Shown: piece after piece, positions 25,500 through 38,520 of the stretch
Numbering within the stretch: the stretch's first letter is position 1
Layout of the letters: every line of letters starts with the position of its first letter
DNA from: Owenia fusiformis
Taxonomy: Eukaryota; Annelida; Polychaeta; Sabellida; Oweniidae
DNA length: 64,000 nucleotides
Reading direction: 5' to 3'
NCBI GenBank assembly: GCA_903813345.2
Contig: CAIIXF020000002.1
Location: 20,038,455 to 20,102,454, forward strand
Translations under genes and position numbers: made by a program
Notes under the pieces: generated by a model
Seen by the model: the letters and a program-made list of their open reading frames with translations, nothing else
Told to the model about the DNA's origin: nothing
Databases searched by the model: none

Positions 25500-26630
25500 A
25501 CAAAGTTCCCATTTTGGATTTTCCTTTTTATGAAAATATTCTATGGTCAAAACGTTAACATCATAGGGTTTGCATAAAGTATTTAGTATTTAAATATGGT
25601 GAATTCTTAAGAAAAACAAAACAAGCATTGCCTACTCCAATGAGCTCAAAATCAGGGCCCTCTGTGTTCTATGAGTCTGGTTTCTCATATTGCCTCATAC
25701 ATCACACACATTGTGATCACTGCATGTGGATTTAGAAAAACATCATTGGAAAGGTACAGTACAAAAGTGCTTAATAAGTCTTTAATCTGTTTAACGTGCA
25801 GTATGAAGTGTGTGTATTTATTAATAGATGTTCCTGATGTATTTATCTCTATTTGTACGGATATCTTGCGGAAGATACGGAACTTTGAAGCCATTAAATA
25901 AGGCGTATATTGAGCATCCATTAAGTTATTATATCATTATTAATGATATTAAAACATGGTGGGGTTTCATTGTTCGCAGTTTTCTCTTTTAACTCTGCAG
26001 CTCTCTTTGTGGGAGAGAGGTAAAGTTAAAAAAGGTGACGTGTATTTTGGAATGCATCGCGAGACAGGTTTTAGAATGTGAAGCTTACAAAGTCTACATA
26101 CATTTCAAAAATAACCAAAATCATTTAATCATTTCACTCGAATCTCAATTTAGAATGATGATACTTCAAACAAAATTTGATTTCAGAATTGATTTGATCA
26201 AATTATTTCAACGTAACTTCAATCTGAAAAGCACACACAAGTGCATTTCTAAAGGGAGTTTCCTGAAATTGAACAAGCTATTAAGGGACCAGTTCAAAAT
26301 CTCATTGTTGTTTATTCTTGTAAAAGTTCATTTGAGATTTACCACCCACCCTCATTCCCTTCCTCATTTGAAAATTCTTGATATTGAAATTACATTCATG
26401 GATAACAAAATCCCCCATTTGGTATGATTTATAGCTCCTGCTAAATGAAATAATATATATGTAAAAATGATTATGAGTATTCGATTCAGCTCTTTTGATT
26501 GTCTTGTTTTGACCTTTATACCAAAAAGTTTCTTATTGCACCTAAAACTAGGTATGATATTCTCATAAGCTTGGCCTGTGGTGGCATCCTAATTTTTCTT
26601 AGCTGCATATTTCCAGACAAACCTCTTCAA
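25500..26630. other. No supported gene; two chance-looking ORFs
   Basis: 25671-25921 is open on both strands for about 76 codons. 26035-26427 is open for 130 codons but starts at GTG and lacks motifs. Neither has clear splice or start signals. Confidence 0.4.
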
Positions 26631-26634
26631 AGAT

Positions 26635-26725
26635 TGATTGGAAATTTTCCTTGTAAAACAATCTAGAACTGATTAAATTTAAGGAATGCTGGGTAAATTT
26701 GAAGGCAGCCATATTTAATTTTAGG
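26635..26725 (+). repeat. Solo fragment resembling the 162-bp monomer
   Basis: tctagaactgatta..gctgggtaaatttgaaggcagccat matches the monomer phrase tctagaactgattagttttt / gggtaaatgtcaaggcagcc. It lies outside any recognisable element ends. Confidence 0.5.
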
Positions 26726-26729
26726 TGCG

Positions 26730-28000
26730 ATATTGTTCAGGTTTTTTTTTTCTATGCTGTAGTTTGTACAGACCCCTGTTGAAGTCCTCCATTATTCCAA
26801 ACAACCTCTTTCCTCAACTCAACAACCATTTATATTGCTCCCTTCATCGTATTATCTTAAAGATGAGTTTTAAATAATTAAGAGGCATTATTTTTGGATT
26901 TGTTTACATCAATAAAAACAGTCACCAAGGTTACTGGCTAATATCCAGGGTCTCGTCAATTTATAGGACATTCTACAAAAACATACTTGGAATAAAAACC
27001 CAGTAAATGGAATGATGGCACTTAGGCTATACTGTTTCCAAAAAGTATGAATTCAATACCATTATGATTAATAAACCATGATGTATATACTGTATATATA
27101 CAAACCAGGATAGATTTGATGATATTATGAAAATCCTAATGTGATCAAACTATAAAAAGAACATTACAAAGTGAAATATATTAGGTATAAAAAGATGAAG
27201 GCCATGTTTGATTGATACGGAGACATTTCTTTGATTTAGTTTGTATTTACATAATTAGATAAATATTTCATTACCTGAGCTAAGGTTAAAGAAATGCTCT
27301 ATTCATACTTTTATTCTTATACTTATTTCTTAAAGTACAGTGAATTAGGATACCATAAGGATATTCACCCAGAAGAAATGAATTTCACTAATGCACTATT
27401 ATATCATATAATAAAAAATATATGAATAGAATGACTTCATGAAACCTGGTCCACTTATCTTAACCCGGCGCCTGCGTCTCAATCTACCTCGTCTATGGTA
27501 TTTCCAAAGAAAGCTTGGTATGCTGTTTTTGAAATATATTAAGAATTGTGACTCTTGAAAGACAATAACCGTTAACTGTATCGCCATATTTATAACACGG
27601 AGCATAATAGGAGACCAGGAATTGAATCTGATGATATTCACGAGAAAAAGCACCTTGAATAAGGTCTCTGTATAATTCTACGAATGGGATCTGATCATTT
27701 ATTGATATCAACTTAATTGATTAGAGGTTCAGATAATAACTTGGAACAGCTCGGTGCTCTGGCAGATAAAAATTGAAGCCATGTAATAAACAAGATGACA
27801 TAGATTGAATAGCGCTTAGATATATGTCTATAATAGCTATATTTTTTCCTGTTAGGATATTTAGAAATTATATTTTTTATAAATCACACAACAGTCTTTG
27901 TTTGTTAATGACAGACTCATAACATTACATCATCTATATGTTTATCTGAGGTACTTTAATTTTAGACCCATTAATAAAAAAAATGTCTACAGTAGGGACA
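26730..28000. other. No supported gene; small minus-strand frames at 27399-27711
   Basis: Two overlapping minus-strand frames of 84 and 72 codons lie in a slightly GC-richer spot (ttaacccggcgcctgcgtct) at about 27460. One has an Arg-rich run (HRRGRLRRRRRVK). No ATG start for the shorter frame and no clear splice sites. Unassigned. Confidence 0.3.
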
Positions 28001-28021
28001 TATTTGCATCAATTCCTTATT

Positions 28022-28098
28022 CAGTAGTGACATAGTACTCAGTAGGTGGTGACAAAGTACTCAGTATATGATGACATTGTACACAGTAGGTCACAGAG
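28022..28098 (+). repeat. Short tandem repeat, about 23-bp units
   Basis: gtactcagtaggtggtgaca and variants (agtagtgacata.., atgatgacattgtacacagt) repeat about four times just left of the CCATGG satellite; they contain GGTGGTGACA. Confidence 0.7.
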
Positions 28099-28099
28099 A

Positions 28100-29040
28100 C
28101 CCTTGTAGAGTTCTTTTTAGCAATGAAATACCATGGTATAACCATGGTATTTGATGGTCAGGTTTGACAATGAAATGCTATGAAATACAATCAGCCACGA
28201 AATGCAATGATATGCCATGATAAATGATAGTTATGATTATGGTAATGAAATACCATGGTGTGACCATAGTATTTGATGGTGAGGTTTGACAATAAAATGC
28301 CATGAAATACCACCAACCATGAAATGCAATGATTAAACCATGATAAATGAGAGTTATGATTTTGGCAATGAAATGACATGGTATGACCATGGTAATTGAT
28401 TGTCACACGGTACAATGAAATGCCATGAAATGTCATCAACCATGATATACAATGGTAATACCATGGTAAATGATGGTCAGGTACATAACAATAAAATATC
28501 ATGGTATGACCATGACATTTGATTGTCAAATTGTACAATGAAATACCATCAACCATGATATACAATGGTAATACCATGGTAAATGATGGTCAGGAACATG
28601 GCAATGAAATACCATGGTATGACCATGGTATTTGATTGTCACATCTTATAATGAAATGCCATCAACCATGATATACCATGGTAAATTATGGTCAGGAACA
28701 TGGCATTGAAATACCATGGTATTTGATTATCACATCTTACAATGAAATGCCATGAAATGCAATCAACCATGATATACCATGGTAATACCATGGTAAATGA
28801 TGGTCAGGAACATGGCAATGAAATACCATGGTATTTGATGGCAAACTTTGGACATGAAATACCATGAAACATGGTATAACATGATATACCATGGTATACC
28901 ATGGTCAAAAATTGACCAAAAAAACATCATTGCCACCATGGTCAGAGTTGATGGTAATTTCATTGCCGATCATGATAGACCATGGTAAACCATAGTATAC
29001 CATGGTATCATGGTTTACGTTTAAACATGGTGGTGACATT
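28100..29040. repeat. CCATGG-palindrome satellite, about 100-115-bp units
   Basis: About 18 CCATGG sites occur, mostly as ATACCATGGTAT or GACCATGGTA. Units share aatgaaataccatggtatga, catgatatac and aaatgatggtcagg. Nearly every unit can fold on itself. The minus-strand frames here are by-products of the repeat. The right edge (aaacatggtggtgacattaa) resembles a GTCACCACC element right end. Confidence 0.9.
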
Positions 29041-29679
29041 AAGTCCTGCTAAACATCAAGAAAAACAGGAAATTCCCAAGAACTGTGATTAAGATTTCTA
29101 CATCATAAGTACTATAGTTTGTCGAAATAAGATACATGTAATTTGTTAATACTATAGAATTTGAGTACTAAGCATTTAAACGGTTCTTGATCTGTTTGTG
29201 ATGTGATTTTATTATAAGGGATGACTGATCTCCAAACACATTGATCTTGAGATCGTAATTAGTCATTATTTTATTTTCATGTCCAGAGAGGTAATACATC
29301 ATTGATCAGACAATTTTTTCCTTGGAAGAAAATCTATGTTCCTAATCAAATCTTGGCAAATGTGGCAGTAAGTCACAAATCTATGAGATCAAAGTTAAAT
29401 TACGGCCGATGCAGTAGATCCTGGAATTCAACATTATTATGGTCATGATTCTAAGTGCGAAATGGAGTTATGACCAGTAGGAAAACGCAGAATAAAGTAA
29501 ACAGGCATTTAGTTAACACTTTAAATTATATGGAAATGCAAGAAAATCAGATGGTTTATTCAAATTTTAGAGAGAAATTGAGTGGAATAAGCAAGAGCAG
29601 ACGGACATTTTTAGCAATAATGTCCAATACCAGTAGTCAGCTAAAGCAATCTGATTTGCAGTTCATATAGGATAGTCAG

Positions 29680-29835
29680 AGTTGAGCAGTAGAATATTAA
29701 GGGCCCTATCGAGTATAGATTTAGATTCACTTTAGGAGTCATAATGAATACCACTCAAAAGCCGAGCTATTGTATAAGTAGGAGACATTGTTACGTTCGA
29801 GTTAAATAAGCGAGCGCAACTTGAAAGAGGACACA
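29680..29835 (+). promoter_or_regulatory. Possible promoter/5'UTR of the 29.8-kb exon
   Basis: TATAAG lies at 29773-29778 in otherwise unremarkable sequence, about 60 bp before the ATG. An acceptor-like cactttag at about 29736 could instead start a 5'UTR-containing exon. No other element is clear. Weak inference. Confidence 0.2.
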
Positions 29836-30217
29836 ATGACACTATCGGGCCAGGCACAGTATACAGGGACTAAGGCGTTATATAATAACAGGTCCCCATC
29901 GAGCCAGTCACAATATACAGGAACATTATACAACAGAGTAACATCCCAGGGGCGAACAATACACCCCCCATCAGCGAAAACAAAATACATGCGCTTTGCA
30001 CGCAAGCGAATAAAAGACAGATTAAATATAAACATGTTTTGGAACGGAGCTCTTTACAGGAAATTCTCACAATGGGAAAAGCACTGGGACTTGGTGCATA
30101 ATCCTGTATTTATCGAAGACTTTGAAAAACAACAACAATTACAAACTGAAATGTTTGCTTTTGATGATAATGATCCATTTCTAAGCATAGATACATTGGA
30201 TTATGACAATAACAATG
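29836..30217 (+). CDS. Candidate first coding exon of an unidentified gene (127 codons + 1 nt)
   Basis: Seen: an ATG at 29836 with A at -3 opens a frame of 127 codons that runs to a strong donor, G|GTAAGT, at 30217/30218. An in-frame TAA at 29803 closes the frame upstream, so the coding sequence should start here. The frame reads on only to a stop at 30274. Residues 8-17 and 26-33 share a QYTGT..LYN motif. Residues 48-62 are basic (KTKYMRFARKRIKDR), residues 68-95 are aromatic-rich (WNGALYRKF, WEKHWDLVHNP), and the end is acidic (DDNDPFLSIDTLDYDNN). There is no signal peptide or membrane segment, so a cytoplasmic or nuclear protein is likely. The exon ends in phase 1, which fits the acceptor at 60778/60779 and would create a GAC (Asp) codon at the junction. 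A TATAAG at 29773-29778 could be a weak TATA box. I do not recognise the family. The distant partner exon is inferred from phase only. Confidence 0.6.
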
Positions 30218-30274
30218 GTAAGTCCTATGATTACCTTTTTTACTTTTCCAAAATTGAATTTGTGATGTTTTGGT

Positions 30275-31240
30275 AGAAATAGCTTGATTTTGGATTTTTA
30301 CATAATAATGATGGTAGTTTCACATGGTTGTCTTTTTGACTTTTCTAAAATGGAATTTGTTATATTTTAAGGGGATTTTATTTGATATTTTGAAATGGTA
30401 TCATGAGTTAACATGTGTGTCTCTTTGTTTTTTTTTCCAAAATTCCATTTTATCATGTTTTAAGGAGAGTTTGGTTGATTTTTAAAGTGATGATATCAAG
30501 TCTTTTTGTCATGATCTGCGTAACAGTTTTTCATCCCTGTGATATTCAAGTTATTTTTTATTTACCCATGAGTCAGAATGCCTAATAAACAAAACAATTT
30601 CAAAACAATCTATTTCTGAAAAAAACTTAAGTGCCTACGAACATTAATCAAATATGGTATCGCCAAATCTCACGAAAAATGAACACTCATTATATTCCCA
30701 AAGAAACTTATTAAAAGGTGTAATGAAATCACAACTGTTGCAGAAGTTATATGGGACCTCATATAAATCAACTTGTCATCAAGAAAATTAACTAACTTCT
30801 CTACAAGGAAATTACAAATTCTTCAACCAAACTACTTTACTTATGTTGTATTTTACTATTCTCTTCATCCTGTTGATTGAAGTATTTGTTTTTATCATTT
30901 TTGTGTAATATGGTGTCTGAATTTCATCCAAGTTCATTTCTATTCCTCATTGATTCCTCTCCTTTCCACGTTATTTTCTGCAGGATTATTTGCTATTTTA
31001 TTCAAGAGTTTTCTAGTTTTCTCCTTGGATGCTTTTAATGTCATTGTAGATTACTGTGTGATCTTAAATCTTTGTATTGGTAAACAATAAAATTACATCT
31101 TGACACATGTGTTGATTACCCTTATATGGCTACTTTGTGACATCACGCTACATTACCTTATACGGTTATTGACTCTTAAATTCCCCAAGCATTACATAGT
31201 AATCATGTTCTTTTTATGTTTGCATTATCACAAACTGTTA
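30275..31240 (+). other. Start of the candidate 30-kb intron, no feature seen
   Basis: T-rich sequence after the donor at 30217, with repeated ttttccaaaat-like phrases at 30240-30460 (three near copies of acttttccaaaattgaattt). No genes. Confidence 0.5.
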
Positions 31241-31243
31241 ATG

Positions 31244-32752
31244 TTTTTATGTCCCCACCACATAGTGTGGGGCCATATTGTCGGCCTAGGCGCGTCCGTC
31301 TGTCCGTCCGTCTGTCTGTCCGTCTGTCTGTCCGTCCGTACGTCCGGCAGTTTTCTCCAAAACCGCTACAGATATCACCTTCAAATTTTCAGGGATAACT
31401 TATGAGTGCATACAGATGTGGATGAAAAAAAAATTAACTCAATACCTACTTCCTGTCGGCCATTTTGAAGTCAAATGCTAAAATCCTTGTCTGCAAACTT
31501 TAAGAAAAATGGCTTCACAGTTGCTTTTAAAACTTTAACATCTTGTTCAGCTCACTTCATTCTAGATCTGATTAGGTTTTGGACCTGTTAGCTCAGTCAT
31601 GTCAGCCATTTTGAATGTTTTAAGAAAAGTTAGCGCACGATAATACTTTGTATCATATTGAATGGTGTTTTTCAGTTTTCATACTTTAACTTTTTAGTAG
31701 CTTTATAAATAATTTCAGGTGTACTTTGTTGTAAAAGCTTATGTTATTGTTAACAGTAGTTATATGTGATAATTTTGTAAAAAGATTTCAGCAAAAACTC
31801 ATAATCACTTTTTTATTGTCGGCCATTTTGGATTTTTCCGTCTTAAAATCTTGTCTGTAAAGTCTTGTCTACGCATTTTCAGGCGAACCGTTTGGTAGAT
31901 CAATTTCAAATTTTCAGGGATGATTCTTAGTATGAGAATCTAGATCTGATTAGTTTTTGGGCATTCTGGGTAAATGTCAAGGCAGCCATTTTGGATTTTC
32001 CGTCCTAAAATCTTGTCTGTAAAGTCTTGTCTACGCATTTTCAGGTGAACTGTTTGGTAGATCAATTTGAAATTTTCAGGGATGATTCTCAGTATGAAAA
32101 TCTAGATCTGATTATTTTTACGGCATTCTGGATAAATGTCAAGGCAGCCATTTTGGATTTTCCGTCTTAAAATCTTGCCCGTAAAGTCTTGTCTACACGT
32201 TTTTAGGTGAACCGTTTGGTAGATCAATTTCAAATTTTCAGGGATGATTCTTAGTATGAAAATCTAGAACTGATTAGTTTTTGGGCATTCTGGGTAAATG
32301 TCAAGGCAGCCATTTTGGATTTTCTGTCCTAAAATCTCGTCTGTAAAGTCTTGTCTACACATTTCCAGGTGAACTGTTTGGTAGATCAATTTCAAATTTT
32401 CAGGGATGATTCTTAGTATGAAAATCTATAACAGATTAGTTTTTGGCATTCTGGATAAATGTCAAGGCAGCCATTTTGGATTTTCTGTCCTCAAATCGTG
32501 TCTGTAAAGTCTTGTTTACATGTTTTCTGGTTAACTGTGTGACGGATCAATTTCAAATTTTCAGGGGTGGTTCTTAGTATGAAAATCTAGAACTGACTAA
32601 TTTTTGGGCATTCTTGGTAAATTTTAAGGTGGCCATTTTGGATTCTCCGTCCTCAAATTGTGTCGGTAAAGTCTTGTCTACTCATTTTTAGGATAACCAT
32701 TTGACAGGATCACCCATAGGTGGGGACATATTGTACACATTTGTGTTCTTGT
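31244..32752 (+). mobile_element. GTCCCCACC-ended element with 162-bp monomers
   Basis: Left end tttttatgtccccaccacat continues into gtgtggggccatattg, a palindrome. Then come (GTCC/GTCTGTCC) repeats at 31288-31340, a stretch starting gttttctccaaaaccgctac, and a monomer array. The right end is caggatcacccataggtggg plus gacatattgt; GGTGGGGAC is the inverse of GTCCCCACC. Same plan as the GTCACCACC family, different sequence. Non-coding. Confidence 0.8.
31800..32700 (+). repeat. 162-bp monomer array, about 5-6 copies
   Basis: ttcagggatgattcttagta and aaggcagccattttggattt recur every about 162 bp from about 31815 to 32650. The outer copies are more diverged. Confidence 0.9.
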
Positions 32753-32759
32753 GTGTTTT

Positions 32760-35530
32760 TACAACTACAGGGGGCATGTGAAGTATTGCTTGAAATGTAA
32801 ACATTATTGTCTTAATTATTAATTATATATTTTATATGTTAGGACATATCTCAAATGAAAAGCTTTATGAGGTTTTTCTTGATCCAAACATTTCTGTCAT
32901 CTGTTGTCGTCATTGACTAAAATTCCTTGACTTTTCTAATTTGGTTTTCCCTTATTCTGCAAACCTCAAGAAATAAAGGTCGAATAATGTGAAATAGACA
33001 TATATTAATTTGCTTAGATTCAGATATAAGGCAAAATATGTTACAATAGCTAAAAATGATGGGACTTACAGATTTTTTGTGAAAAAGCATGGAATGAAAA
33101 AATGGGAAATAACTAACTAGAAGTAAAGTTAAGATTGACTTGAAACTGAACAGCGAGCACATATTTAATACAGACGTTGCTATAATATAACGTGTTATGA
33201 ATTATGACTTGAACAAGTCAGATTCTTAATCGATCATGGGTTATCATGACAATGAACTGTGGCAAATTAGTTTTCAACCTCTCTAACACTAAGTGCAATT
33301 AGCTAGTGAGATTTTGTAACTATGTAACCTTATTTTCAATACCTATTACTCTAATTTGTTTTAACAGTAAAAAACATAAATGTATGTATAGTAACTATGC
33401 ATTAACAATCATGGTCGCTTCCAATATTTGTTCGTACAAATCTAGTGATTGAGTGCAGTTTGTATATACTTTCTATGGTATTTGTTAAGTGGTTCATTCG
33501 ACTTGTTTCATCGTACCGCACTAATTAGTGTAAATGCATCGTTTTGTTTCCGTCATGCATGTGTAACCTGCACTGGCAGGCCTTGACAAGCTTTTTAGAG
33601 AGGGGTCTGCTTTTCCCTGGAAATCTCTCTCCTCACCCTTTTCTAGAAATTCGAGAAATAAAGTTTTTACAAATTATGGATCTGTGCATTGTGATTGTTT
33701 CTATTCACATGTAGATTAAGGAAATAACATTTTGTTAATGGCGCTATAGAGCTAGATCAGGGAAATGTAAAAAAACATTTTGCGATTTCATGAATGTTTT
33801 CACAAAGTATGACTTATGTGCATAACGTATTTATATGTAGATTGAGGAAATAACATTAATTTTGCTGAATGCATGGTGTCATATATCAAGGAAATGTTAT
33901 AAAACATTCTGCCAGTGGAAGCAGCTCCAATCTGAGATTTTAAAAACAGGCTTGCGCCCACCTGAAAATTCATTTGCACCCACTTGAAAATGTGAAAAAT
34001 CAGGAAAAATGAGTATTTTTTACCAATTTTGGTCTAAATTGTGAAAATGAGAATTTTGCACCCACTTGAGAAAAAATCCTGTGGAGAACACTGCGATGTT
34101 TCCTTTTTAAAATGTGAGTCTGCTGAATGATAACACTTTCCTTCTATGATTCCATTATCATTCACTTTAATTTGTCTCTCGACTAACACACAATCCCCAT
34201 AACAGTTTCATAGAAACTCATGAATAGAATTATCCATGACACTAATTTATATTTCACCTCTTGACTGACATGGTCGTCTTAATCCAATGCGATGTCATAA
34301 TTGAAAATCTAAATCTAATTTGAATTCCTATAGACCACATTCAGGAGTGTTGGCACATTTTTATAGTTTTATAGACAGTAAATTATTCTCTTAGAATCAA
34401 AGCTATTTTGCTAGTGTCAGTTTTATGAACATCATGACATATTTTGAATATTTCGTATATTTAATGTTTTACATCATGACAAGGAAAATAAGTGTTATAT
34501 TAGTGGTATTGATGAAACATTCTATCCCAAATATCTGATTGCATCCTCTAATATTAATTATGGCAATGAAAAAAGTATAACTGATTTTATTGTTTCCTGT
34601 GATTTCTGAGATCACGCTTTCAAATTCTATCATAGTTGTAAATACAAATCCACATATTCTCTGTGAGATATCATTGAATTGCATATTAACATTTGAATGT
34701 TATTACATAATGGTTAGGATCTTTGTTTGATGTCATTATTTGATATATTATGATCATTGGCTTCTTGTTTTATAGAGCCAAGCAGTTGAGTATTTGTCTG
34801 TTTATGATGCCCCAATTACTGCAAATTGATAGGTCCACGTGCCCTGGGAATTCATACAATATCACAGTTGTATAGCAACCTTCTGAAATCATTCTTAAGA
34901 AAACTGCATTTTTGGTTTCTTTCAATTTCTGTCGTGCTTGGAATCCGCTTTCGCTGTTGATAGCAACATTTGTTTAAACGCTTAGTGCTTTTATTGGGTG
35001 ACATATTACTGCACACTTAGTAACATGTTTTTGCAATCTAATTACTCCAAATAAATTGAGTTTCTATCATCCTTGATGTTCAATGTGATTAACTCTGGCA
35101 ATAAGCAGACTTATAGAGCTTTTGACATGTTTTCTAGTGATGTCTCTACAAGTGGAGGTTCCAGTGGAGACTCGGGGAATCGAATTAAAGCAGCCATGTT
35201 GGAATGGGTTTAACTAGCTCAAAGGCCATCAATGGTTCATCAGCCTTCTCCCAAATGAGATCCGAGCTGTTCGATAGTCTTGCGTTCCGCCTATATTTAT
35301 CTCCATTGCTTTTTTGAATTTGAGCAAGGCACAGGGAGGAAGTAAAAGGAGATTGAATCTGTTCAGTTAGTTTTAGATGAACTCATTTCACTTTCTAACT
35401 TCATTTGATGGAACTTGATTTCAATGAGAACAAAGCAAGAGGGGAGATAGAAATAAGAAATCCAAGCTGTTAAAAAAGTGGTTGTCATTTTGCTTATTAT
35501 CTATTTTTATGAGAATGTGCGGTAAAATAT
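32760..35530. other. No supported gene
   Basis: AT-rich. A GC-richer spot at 35145-35300 has short open frames after tttctag (35137), but phases do not fit the flanking exons. Otherwise featureless. Confidence 0.45.
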
Positions 35531-35534
35531 AGTT

Positions 35535-35672
35535 TTTCACCCTCCCAAATGGTGACATATTATTATTCTCTCCACCTTTTTTGTGGATGGCTGTTAGTGG
35601 TCCACAATTTTTGGTTGGTGTTTGGCCTCTAACAAATGGCAGGTGGTGACATTTTGCATATTAATGCCTTAT
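35535..35672 (+). mobile_element. GTCACCACC element, short copy
   Basis: Left tttttcaccctcccaaatgg then tgacatattattat; right caggtggtgacattttgcat with taatgcctta. Confidence 0.65.
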
Positions 35673-36713
35673 ATAGATATGTGCTTGGTGCAAGACTAAA
35701 ACCAGATTCAATTCTCAATCAACAAATCATTAAGCCTCCATTCAACATAATTTATTTAGGGACACATACCTCCCTTAAAATTACAATTTGATTTTAACTG
35801 TTAAGTTTCAATTTAAGTATTTCTCTTTTTTTAGAAGTTCATTTTGTTTTGACAACAAGGTTATGTTACCATGACATTGAATAATTGAATTAGAAAATCC
35901 AAATATTCATATTCATAATGCTAGTTTATTCATAGTTACCAAGGTACCTCAATAAAAATAAATGAGTTAAAAGCATCTTAGAGCATTCATGGAGAAGAAA
36001 TAACAGTATAATGTGACTATCCTCCGAAAACAAATCTACAAATAATGTGCCCACATTACCCAATGAGACTGAATTAACGATTATGTAGAGTTTATTCCGG
36101 TTTTATTAGATTTCTTACCTAGCTGTACAAATACATCTGAATTGAAAGCTGATTTGAAACATCTCACGAGAATAGAATCATTGCGCATTTGCTTTACTGT
36201 CCTAGAAAATAAATTCATGAAATCATTTGTTAACGTCGTGTTTCGCTGAGCAAATTTGAATAATTTATGTATCAATAGGTGAATCATACCTGCTCATTTT
36301 TTTTGTTTACTGTAATAACGGAAAGCTATGCTCAAATATTTTTATCCTGCGATACCTTCTGTACACCGCATACTTTTGGACTAGTTTTCAGAGTCGGGTC
36401 TAAACTCCATTTCTCCCCTGATTTGTGCCACTATATATCTTAGTGAGTTATTTTAAAAACTATGACTCATGAAGGACATTGTCATAAACAGTGTGTGTTT
36501 ACACAAAAATTTCATTAGAGTTGTCCAATAGAGGCATATTTATTGAAGTTTGGTATTAAAGTACACCCCCATTGATCATTTATCGCAAAATAGCCAGACA
36601 GCGAGACATTCATAAGACATGACAGGGGTTAGGCCATACTATTTCCTTCTCAGAATGTCTGATGTAAATGGTATTGTCCTATATTCCCACTATAGAATTG
36701 AAGAAGACATCAG

Positions 36714-37762
36714 GACTTTCAGGGGTTGTACTAATGAAATAACAATTAGAGAGCAAGACTTTCAGGGGTTGTACTAATGAAATAACAATTAGACAGCAAG
36801 TCTTTCAGGGGTTGTACTAATGAAATAACAATTAGACAGCAGGACTTTCAGGGGTTGTACTAATGAAATAACAATTAGACAGCAGGACTTTCAGGGGTTG
36901 TACTAATGAAATAACAATTAGAGAGCAAGACTTTCAGGGGTTCCACTAATGCGATAACAAGACAGCAAGACTTTCAGGGGTTCCACTTTACAATGGAATA
37001 ACAATACTGCAAGACTTTCAGGGGCTCCAATATATAATGGAATATCAAGACAGCAAGACTTTCAGGGGTTCTACTTTATAATGGAATAACAAGACTGCAA
37101 GACTTTCAGGGGCTCTACTATATAATGGAATATCAAGATAGTAAGACTTTCAGGGGCTCCATAATATAATAGAATATCAAGATAGCAAGACTTTCAGAGG
37201 TTCCACTATATAATGGAATAAAAAGACAGCAACACTTTCAGGGGTTCCACTGTATAATGGAATAACAAGACAGCAAAAACTTTCAGGGGTTCCATTTTAT
37301 AATGGAATAACAAGACTGCAAGACTTTCAGGGGCTCTACTATATAATGGAATATCAAGATAACAAGACTTTCAGGGGCTCCACTATATAATGGAATATCA
37401 AGATAACAAGACTTTCAGCGATTCCACTTTATAATGGAATATCAAGATAGCAAGACTTTCAGGGGCTCCACTATATAATGGAATATCAAGATAACAAGAC
37501 TTTCAGCGGTTCCACTTTATAATGGAATATCAAGATAGCAAGACTTTCAGGGGTTCGACTACATGTTATATATCATAGAATAATGAAAACAAAACTTTCA
37601 GGGGCTCCACTATATAATTGAATAACAACACAGCAAAACTTTCAGGGGCTTCATTATATAGTAGAATAACAAGGCAGCAAGACTTTCAGGGGTTTCACTA
37701 TGTAATAGAATAAGATAGCAAGATTTCAGGAGCTCCACTTTTTAAAAGAATTCCAAGACAGC
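36714..37762 (+). repeat. 43-46-bp minisatellite, about two dozen copies
   Basis: gactttcaggggttgtacta (first block, 43-bp steps, nearly identical) changes to gactttcaggggctccacta / tataatggaatatcaagata (second block). Confidence 0.95.
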
Positions 37763-38520
37763 AAAGGTTTTCTGTATTATAAATATTACATTGTACATAA
37801 TATTTATACCTTTTTCAAAAATTTGATTTCATCAAAGGGGCTTCATCTGGTAAATGGATTAATTACTAACTTCTAGGCCTCAGGGTATCTCATTTTATTT
37901 CTATGCAAAAACCTACATACTATTTCACAAAATACATTTAATCGCTATAGCAACAGGCATTTGTTGCGGCAATAAACATTACTCTTTGATCCAAAAAGAT
38001 GGTTTCTTGTGATAACAAGACAAGATAGTCGTGAAATGTGGTGTTTCTATCCCACGAGTCAAATTAAATCTCTGTGTATCATTTTTTCCGTTCTTTTTAT
38101 ACCATCCATTGATTGGAATGGTATTATTCTGTGGTTTATTTGGTATTTATTTCACTTATATATGGTTTGCATCACGAGTGCCTTTAATTGCTGAATTAGG
38201 TGAGATGATGAGTTATGTTTGTTACAAGAAATGGGATCACGGGAATTGTAATATCGACTTTATGTTTTCTTATTTTTGTATTTTACAAAAAAATATGAGG
38301 AGATTATAAAAAGTATCATGGAAAATTAAATAGCGTTTGTACAGTCATTCTTATCTTTGAGAAGTCGTCTGTGATGAACACTTTTATTGTTATTTGGTAA
38401 ACACCTTTTATCAGACACATATTACATTTCAACCAAGAAAATCTTCTTTTTAATGAATATACCGATAAGTGTGATGATGAACACCTCTCATCAAGAAAAA
38501 GTCTTTCTTAATACTTACTT

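Noticed and set aside
26035-26427. 130-codon + ORF
   Set aside because: GTG start, AT-driven residue use (I, L, F, K), no domain, no splice signals.
27399-27711. Overlapping minus-strand ORFs with an Arg-rich run
   Set aside because: No ATG for the shorter frame, no clear splice sites, no recognised motif; left unassigned.
28178-28963. Minus-strand ORFs up to 128 codons in the CCATGG array
   Set aside because: Open only because the satellite unit lacks stops; the repeated peptide mirrors the DNA repeat, with no start context or motif.
31100-31405. 101-codon + ORF with Cys/Val/Ser repeats
   Set aside because: Translates the GTCC microsatellite at the left end of the GTCCCCACC element.
34776-34832. 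Short exon after ttgttttatag
   Set aside because: Only 17 codons before TGA; phase 1 reading stops at once.
35138-35215. Internal exon after tttctag with open frames
   Set aside because: No good donor follows (GTTTAA), and the length/phase does not fit between the phase-1 exons.
38009-38309. 92-codon + ORF with hydrophobic segments
   Set aside because: No good start context or homology that I can recognise; T-rich DNA gives Phe/Leu/Ile runs by chance.
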